A stretch of DNA of 45,311 bases from positions 1 to 45,311 of the forward strand of contig MESL01000057.1 of assembly GCA_001770955.1 (NCBI GenBank), in the 5' to 3' direction. Both the position numbers and the translations under genes were made by a program. Below are positions 41,850 to 45,311 of the stretch, in pieces. Source of the stretch: Burkholderiales bacterium RIFCSPLOWO2_12_FULL_65_40. Its GTDB lineage: Bacteria; Pseudomonadota; Gammaproteobacteria; Burkholderiales; Burkholderiaceae_C. The notes under the pieces were generated by a model. That model saw only the letters and a program-made list of their open reading frames with translations, did not search any database and was not told where the DNA came from. Position 1 is the first letter of the stretch, and every line of letters begins with the position of its first letter.

Positions 41850-43547
41850 ATGCTTTCCGTCAAAACCGAATTGCTCGCTGCCCTGGCAGCCGAGCTGGAA
41901 CAACTCTCCCCCGGCGCAGGTGCGCGGGCGGCCTTTGAATCACCCAAGGTGGCGGCCCACGGCGACTTTGCCTGCACCGCCGCCATGCAACTGGCCAAGC
42001 CGCTCAAGCTCAACCCGCGCGCTTTGGGCGAACAGCTCAGGACGGCGCTGGAGGCCACGCCCGCCTTTCAGCGCTGGGTCGATGCCATCGAGATCGCAGG
42101 ACCCGGCTTTCTGAACATCCGCCTCAAACCCGCCGCCAAGCAGGAAGTGGTGCGCGAGGTGCTGGCCGCGGGCGAGCGCTTCGGTTTCCAGAGCGCGCGC
42201 AACGAGCGTGTGCTGGTCGAATTCGTCTCTGCCAACCCCACCGGCCCGCTGCACGTCGGCCATGGCCGCCAGGCCGCCATTGGCGACGCCATCAGCAACC
42301 TGTTCGCCACGCAGGGCTGGAGCGTGCACCGCGAGTTCTATTACAACGACGCGGGCGTGCAGATCGACACCCTCACCAAGAGCACGCAGCTGCGCGCCAA
42401 GGGCTTCAAGCCCGGCGACGACTGCTGGCCCACCGACGGCGACAACCCGCTGGCCAAGAACTTCTACAACGGCGACTACATCGCCGACATTGCCGAGGCC
42501 TTCAAGGCCAAGGCCACCGTCAAGGCCGACGACCGTGAGTTCACGGCCAACGGCGACGTGGAGGACTACGACAACATCCGTCAGTTCGCCGTGGCCTACC
42601 TGCGCAACGAGCAGGACAAGGATCTGCAGGCCTTCAATCTGCACTTCAACGAGTATTACCTCGAATCCAGCCTGTACACCAGCGGTCGCGTCGAAGCCAC
42701 GGTGAACAAGCTCGTTGCCAACGGCAAGACCTACGAGCAGGACGGCGCGCTGTGGCTCAAGTCCACCGACTACGGCGACGACAAGGACCGCGTCATGCGC
42801 AAGGGCGACGGCACCTACACCTACTTCGTGCCCGATGTGGCCTACCACATCGCCAAGTGGGAGCGCGGCTTCACCAAGGTCGTCAATATCCAGGGCACGG
42901 ACCACCACGGCACCATCGCGCGCGTGCGCGCCGGGCTGCAGGCGGCCGACGTGGGCATTCCGCAAGGTTACCCCGACTACGTGCTGCACACCATGGTGCG
43001 CGTGGTCAAGGGCGGCGAGGAGGTGAAGATCAGCAAGCGCGCGGGCAGCTACGTCACGCTGCGCGACCTGATCGAGTGGACCAGCAAGGACGCGGTGCGC
43101 TTCTTCCTTCTGAGCCGCAAGCCCGACACCGAGTACACATTCGACGTCGATCTGGCCGTGCAGCAGAACAACGACAACCCGGTGTACTACGTGCAGTACG
43201 CCCATGCACGCATCTGCTCGGTGCTCACGGCCTGGGGTGGCGACGTGGCCGGCCTGGCCGGTGCCGATCTTGGGGCGCTTGACGGCCCTCAGGCCCAGGC
43301 GCTGATGCTGCAGCTGGCCAAGTACCCCGAAATGCTCACCGCCGCCACCGAGGGTGAGGCGCCGCACGACGTCACCTTCTACCTGCGCGACCTGGCGGCC
43401 AGCTACCACAGCTACTACGATGCCGAGCGCATCCTGGTGGACGACGAAGCCGTCAAGCGCGCGCGCCTGGCGCTCGTCGCCGCCACCGCGCAGGTATTGC
43501 ACAATGGCCTGGCGGTGCTGGGCGTTTCGGCCCCCCGCAGAATGTGA
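41850..43547 (+). CDS. argS: Arginyl-tRNA synthetase
   Basis: Predicted 565 aa, class I synthetase that charges tRNA-Arg. [20 protein letters not shown] holds the HIGH-type site (His135-Val-Gly-His138). [20 protein letters not shown] holds the KMSK-type loop (Lys393-Ile-Ser-Lys396) as a KISK variant. The N-terminal Arg-S additional domain and the C-terminal DALR anticodon-binding domain ([20 protein letters not shown] region onward) are in place. A TAAAAT 9-14 nt before the ATG could be a -10 element. This would place transcription close to the start codon. Followed by the SPOR gene with overlap. Confidence 0.97.
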   Translation: MLSVKTELLAALAAELEQLSPGAGARAAFESPKVAAHGDFACTAAMQLAKPLKLNPRALGEQLRTALEATPAFQRWVDAIEIAGPGFLNIRLKPAAKQEVVREVLAAGERFGFQSARNERVLVEFVSANPTGPLHVGHGRQAAIGDAISNLFATQGWSVHREFYYNDAGVQIDTLTKSTQLRAKGFKPGDDCWPTDGDNPLAKNFYNGDYIADIAEAFKAKATVKADDREFTANGDVEDYDNIRQFAVAYLRNEQDKDLQAFNLHFNEYYLESSLYTSGRVEATVNKLVANGKTYEQDGALWLKSTDYGDDKDRVMRKGDGTYTYFVPDVAYHIAKWERGFTKVVNIQGTDHHGTIARVRAGLQAADVGIPQGYPDYVLHTMVRVVKGGEEVKISKRAGSYVTLRDLIEWTSKDAVRFFLLSRKPDTEYTFDVDLAVQQNNDNPVYYVQYAHARICSVLTAWGGDVAGLAGADLGALDGPQAQALMLQLAKYPEMLTAATEGEAPHDVTFYLRDLAASYHSYYDAERILVDDEAVKRARLALVAATAQVLHNGLAVLGVSAPRRM

Positions 43548-43561
43548 GTGGTAACCAACGT

Positions 43562-44179
43562 ATGAAGCAACAGCAACTGGGCGGAACCATCGTCGGTTTC
43601 ATCATCGGCCTGATCGTGGGCCTGGGCGTGGCCTTGGGCGTGGCGGTCTACGTGGCCAAGGTGCCGGTCCCCTTTCTGAACAAGGGGGCGACCCGCAGCG
43701 GCACCCAGGACGCGGCCGAGGCCCAGAAGAACAAGAACTGGGATCCGAATTCTCCGCTCTACGGAAAGACGCCTTCCCGCACGCCCGCCTCGGTGGCCGC
43801 TACGGCCTCCACGACTGTCGCGCCCGCCGGGGCGGCAGCCTCGGCCGCCCAGCCTGCGGCCAGCAAACCCGCAGGCAGGGTTGCCGCCGATCCCCTCGGA
43901 GACCTTGCCGCTTCCAGGGCCGCTGCGTCCGGCGGCGTGGATCCGTTTGACTATTTTGTCCAGGCAGGAGCCTTTCGCACCCAGCAGGATGCCGATGCCC
44001 AGCGCGCCAAGCTGGCCATGCTCGGCTGGGAAGCGCGTGTGAGCGAGCGCGAACAGAATGGGCGCAATGTGTTCCGGGTTCGCGTCGGACCTTTCGCCAA
44101 ACGTGACGATGCAGAACAGCTAAAGGACAAGCTGGCAAGCGCAGGTGTCGAGTCGGCCCTGGTGCGTGTTCAACGCTGA
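43562..44179 (+). CDS. SPOR-domain cell-division-type membrane protein
   Basis: Predicted 205 aa from ATG 43562; a GTG at 43544 overlapping the argS stop is in frame and would add 6 residues. TM near 7-29 (GGTIVGFIIGLIVGLGVALG), then an Ala/Thr/Pro-rich linker (TAS-TTVAPAG...AAQPAAS) and a C-terminal SPOR domain (DYFVQAGAFRTQQDADAQRA, GWEARVSEREQNGRN, RVRVGPFAKRDDAEQLKDKL). SPOR domains bind denuded glycan at division sites, so the protein probably acts in the periplasm at the septum. The usual FtsN-like layout. Confidence 0.9.
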   Translation: MKQQQLGGTIVGFIIGLIVGLGVALGVAVYVAKVPVPFLNKGATRSGTQDAAEAQKNKNWDPNSPLYGKTPSRTPASVAATASTTVAPAGAAASAAQPAASKPAGRVAADPLGDLAASRAAASGGVDPFDYFVQAGAFRTQQDADAQRAKLAMLGWEARVSEREQNGRNVFRVRVGPFAKRDDAEQLKDKLASAGVESALVRVQR

Positions 44180-44233
44180 ACTTTCCAACCTCTCATGGCT
44201 CACACAGCCGAGTCCCAACCGGAGAAAATTGAC

Positions 44234-44887
44234 ATGCAACGACGTACGTTCACCCTGACCGCAGCAGCCTCAGCCCTTGCAACTGCGGCCCTGTCCCTGC
44301 CGGCGCTGGCGCAGGGCGGGCAACCCAAGGAGGGCAAGGACTATGTGAAGCTGGGCAAGCCCGTGGGTACGGATGCCCCCGCGGGCAAGGTCGAGGTGAT
44401 CGAATTCTTCTGGTACAACTGCGGCCACTGCAATTCTTTCGAACCCACTTTCGACGCTTGGGCCAAGGCTGCCGATGCCAAAAATATCAGCGTCCGCCGT
44501 GTTCCAGTCGCCTTCAATGCCAGTTTTGCACCTCAGCAGAAGCTTTTCTACACGCTGGAGGGCATGGGCAAACTCGGTGAGATTCACGCCCGTGTTTTCC
44601 GTGCGATCCACGTTGAAAAGGTGAACCTGTCCAAGGAAGACGCCATCCTGGCTTGGATGGCCAAACAGCCCGGCATCGACATGGCCAAGTTCAAAGAGAT
44701 GTACAACTCCTTCAATGTGGCCAGCCAGGTGCGCCGCGCGGGACAGCTCCAGGAGGCATACGGGGTCGAGGGCGTCCCCTCCATGGGTGTGGCGGGCCGC
44801 TTCTACACCGATGGCACCATGGCCGGCAGCCTGACTGCCGTGCTGCAGGTGGTCGAGCATCTCGTCGGTGTGGCGCGCAAAGGCTGA
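44234..44887 (+). CDS. dsbA: DsbA-type periplasmic thiol:disulfide oxidoreductase
   Basis: Predicted 217 aa from ATG 44234 with GGAG 9 nt upstream. A signal peptide (MQRRTFTLTAAASALATAAL, cleavage near ALA-QGG) is followed by the thioredoxin fold. FFWYNCGHCNSFEP holds the active site Cys62-Gly-His-Cys65, and VEGVPSMGVAGRF holds the cis-Pro (family Val-Pro) near the end. It oxidises cysteines of exported proteins. The gene follows the SPOR gene by 54 nt and ends at a strong terminator. Confidence is high for the family; DsbA proper rather than DsbL or a relative is likely by length and CGHC. Confidence 0.9.
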   Translation: MQRRTFTLTAAASALATAALSLPALAQGGQPKEGKDYVKLGKPVGTDAPAGKVEVIEFFWYNCGHCNSFEPTFDAWAKAADAKNISVRRVPVAFNASFAPQQKLFYTLEGMGKLGEIHARVFRAIHVEKVNLSKEDAILAWMAKQPGIDMAKFKEMYNSFNVASQVRRAGQLQEAYGVEGVPSMGVAGRFYTDGTMAGSLTAVLQVVEHLVGVARKG

Positions 44888-44932
44888 GTTGGCTCTGGGC
44901 GCCACCAAGCAGCCCTTTCTCTAGCGAAATCA

Positions 44933-44959
44933 GGGAACGTACATACGTTCCCTTTTTTT
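44933..44959 (+). terminator. Intrinsic terminator after dsbA
   Basis: The arms GGGAACGTA and TACGTTCCC, a 9-bp stem with loop CA, are followed by seven T. Confidence 0.92.
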
Positions 44960-45228
44960 CGCCGATTTCCGGGCCTAATGGATCTGTTTCACCTTTGCTA
45001 CGCTCATCGGTGCTCTCACTGAACGGACACCGTATCCAGCGGCACCTCCCGTCGGCTTTCGCATGACTGCGCGAACAGGAAGTATGGCGTGCCAACATGA
45101 CTCTATCTGGGCATCAAGGATGCATCGGATCTGATGCGTCCGATCGTTGGCAAGCAGGCAGACTCCATTCTCGTCGTACCAGTCCCACCGTCGGGTTTGG
45201 CTATTCAATAATGCCCTCCCCAAGCAGA
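44960..45228 (-). other. Region between the dsbA terminator and the rrn terminator
   Basis: About 270 nt with no convincing gene. One minus-strand frame (stop near 44975, start near 45223, about 82 codons, RRWDWYDENGVCLLANDRTH) looks faintly protein-like but has only a TTG start and no known family. I see no tRNA here. Confidence 0.3.
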
Positions 45229-45258
45229 AACGCCCCGCTCATTGCTGAGCGGGGCGTT
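45229..45258 (-). terminator. Terminator of the rRNA operon (minus strand)
   Basis: AACGCCCCGCTCA and its inverse TGAGCGGGGCGTT form a 13-bp GC-rich stem with loop TTGC (read as GCAA on the minus strand), followed on the minus strand by a short U-rich tail (TTTCTG). Confidence 0.8.
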
Positions 45259-45271
45259 ACTGGGCTGTAAG

Positions 45272-45311
45272 AGCCTGACGATGACCTACTTTCACACGGG
45301 AACCCGCACTA
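45272..45311 (-). rRNA. rrf: 5S ribosomal RNA, 3' end (partial, continues beyond window)
   Basis: On the minus strand the last bases read TAGTGCGGGTTCCCGTGTG then AAAGTAGGTCATCGTCAGGCT. This is the 3' end of a betaproteobacterial 5S rRNA (loop E/helix IV region, and the end that pairs with the 5' strand). The 5' two thirds lie past the window, and an rRNA operon should extend to the right. Confidence 0.92.

Noticed and set aside
44960..45228. tRNA gene before the rRNA operon end
   Set aside because: No cloverleaf with TTCRANNC and CCA-type acceptor pairing could be found; the stretch is not a tRNA by eye.

Overview
This window comes from a high-GC betaproteobacterium, most likely Comamonadaceae and close to Acidovorax. 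The evidence is the very GC-rich codon usage, a malate synthase G, a topoisomerase III with a C-terminal SWIB domain, an argS / SPOR-protein / dsbA cluster, a 5S rRNA end of betaproteobacterial type, and a short palindromic intergenic repeat that I associate with this family. The assignment rests on gene content and recalled family patterns, not on a database search.

Region by region. (1) 1-3 kb: the 3' end of topoisomerase III, a small DUF4124-like protein, a Tyr/Ser-type phosphatase preceded by a long palindrome, and a VOC protein. (2) 3-5 kb: a roughly 170-bp MITE-like element inserted exactly at the stop codon of a coiled-coil membrane protein with an AIM24-like C-terminus. (3) 5.2-11.7 kb: membrane proteins of unknown function, then an overlapping gene pair made of an XRE-type HTH protein with a degenerate ATPase core and a two-TM membrane protein with an intact AAA/STAND-type ATPase, followed by an ankyrin-repeat protein. 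I regard the pair as the best candidate for an undescribed signalling or defence module. (4) 11.8-25 kb: an accessory island with an MNT/HEPN-type pair, an MFS transporter, a NERD-nuclease/SF1-helicase fusion, a low-GC RloC-like (wobble-nucleotide-excising tRNase type) Zn-hook ATPase, a DUF2130 nuclease-like coiled-coil protein, a complete ISL3-family IS with an 8-bp target duplication, an NTP_transf_8 nucleotidyltransferase, a Fic protein with its own inhibitory motif, and a truncated ParE-type toxin. (5) 25-29.2 kb: DUF1993 and VOC proteins, then a four-gene minus-strand set (CWC protein, 4-OT tautomerase, DHA2-type MFS exporter, class II glutamine amidotransferase). (6) 29.7-35.8 kb: a complete Mrp-type multisubunit cation/proton antiporter operon (A/B fusion, C, D, E, F, G) closed by a strong terminator. 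(7) 35.9-45.3 kb: core metabolism and housekeeping genes: malate synthase G, a long CoA-transferase, a LysR regulator with a DUF2214 membrane protein, argS, a SPOR protein, a DsbA-type oxidoreductase, and the 3' end of a 5S rRNA gene on the minus strand.

A palindromic repeat of about 50 bp recurs about nine times between genes, nearly always touching a gene's 3' end, and in at least one case it supplies the last codons and the stop. The accessory island (region 4) carries most of these copies along with the IS, the broken toxin and the gene fragments, which fits a site of repeated gain and loss of defence or toxin-antitoxin genes.
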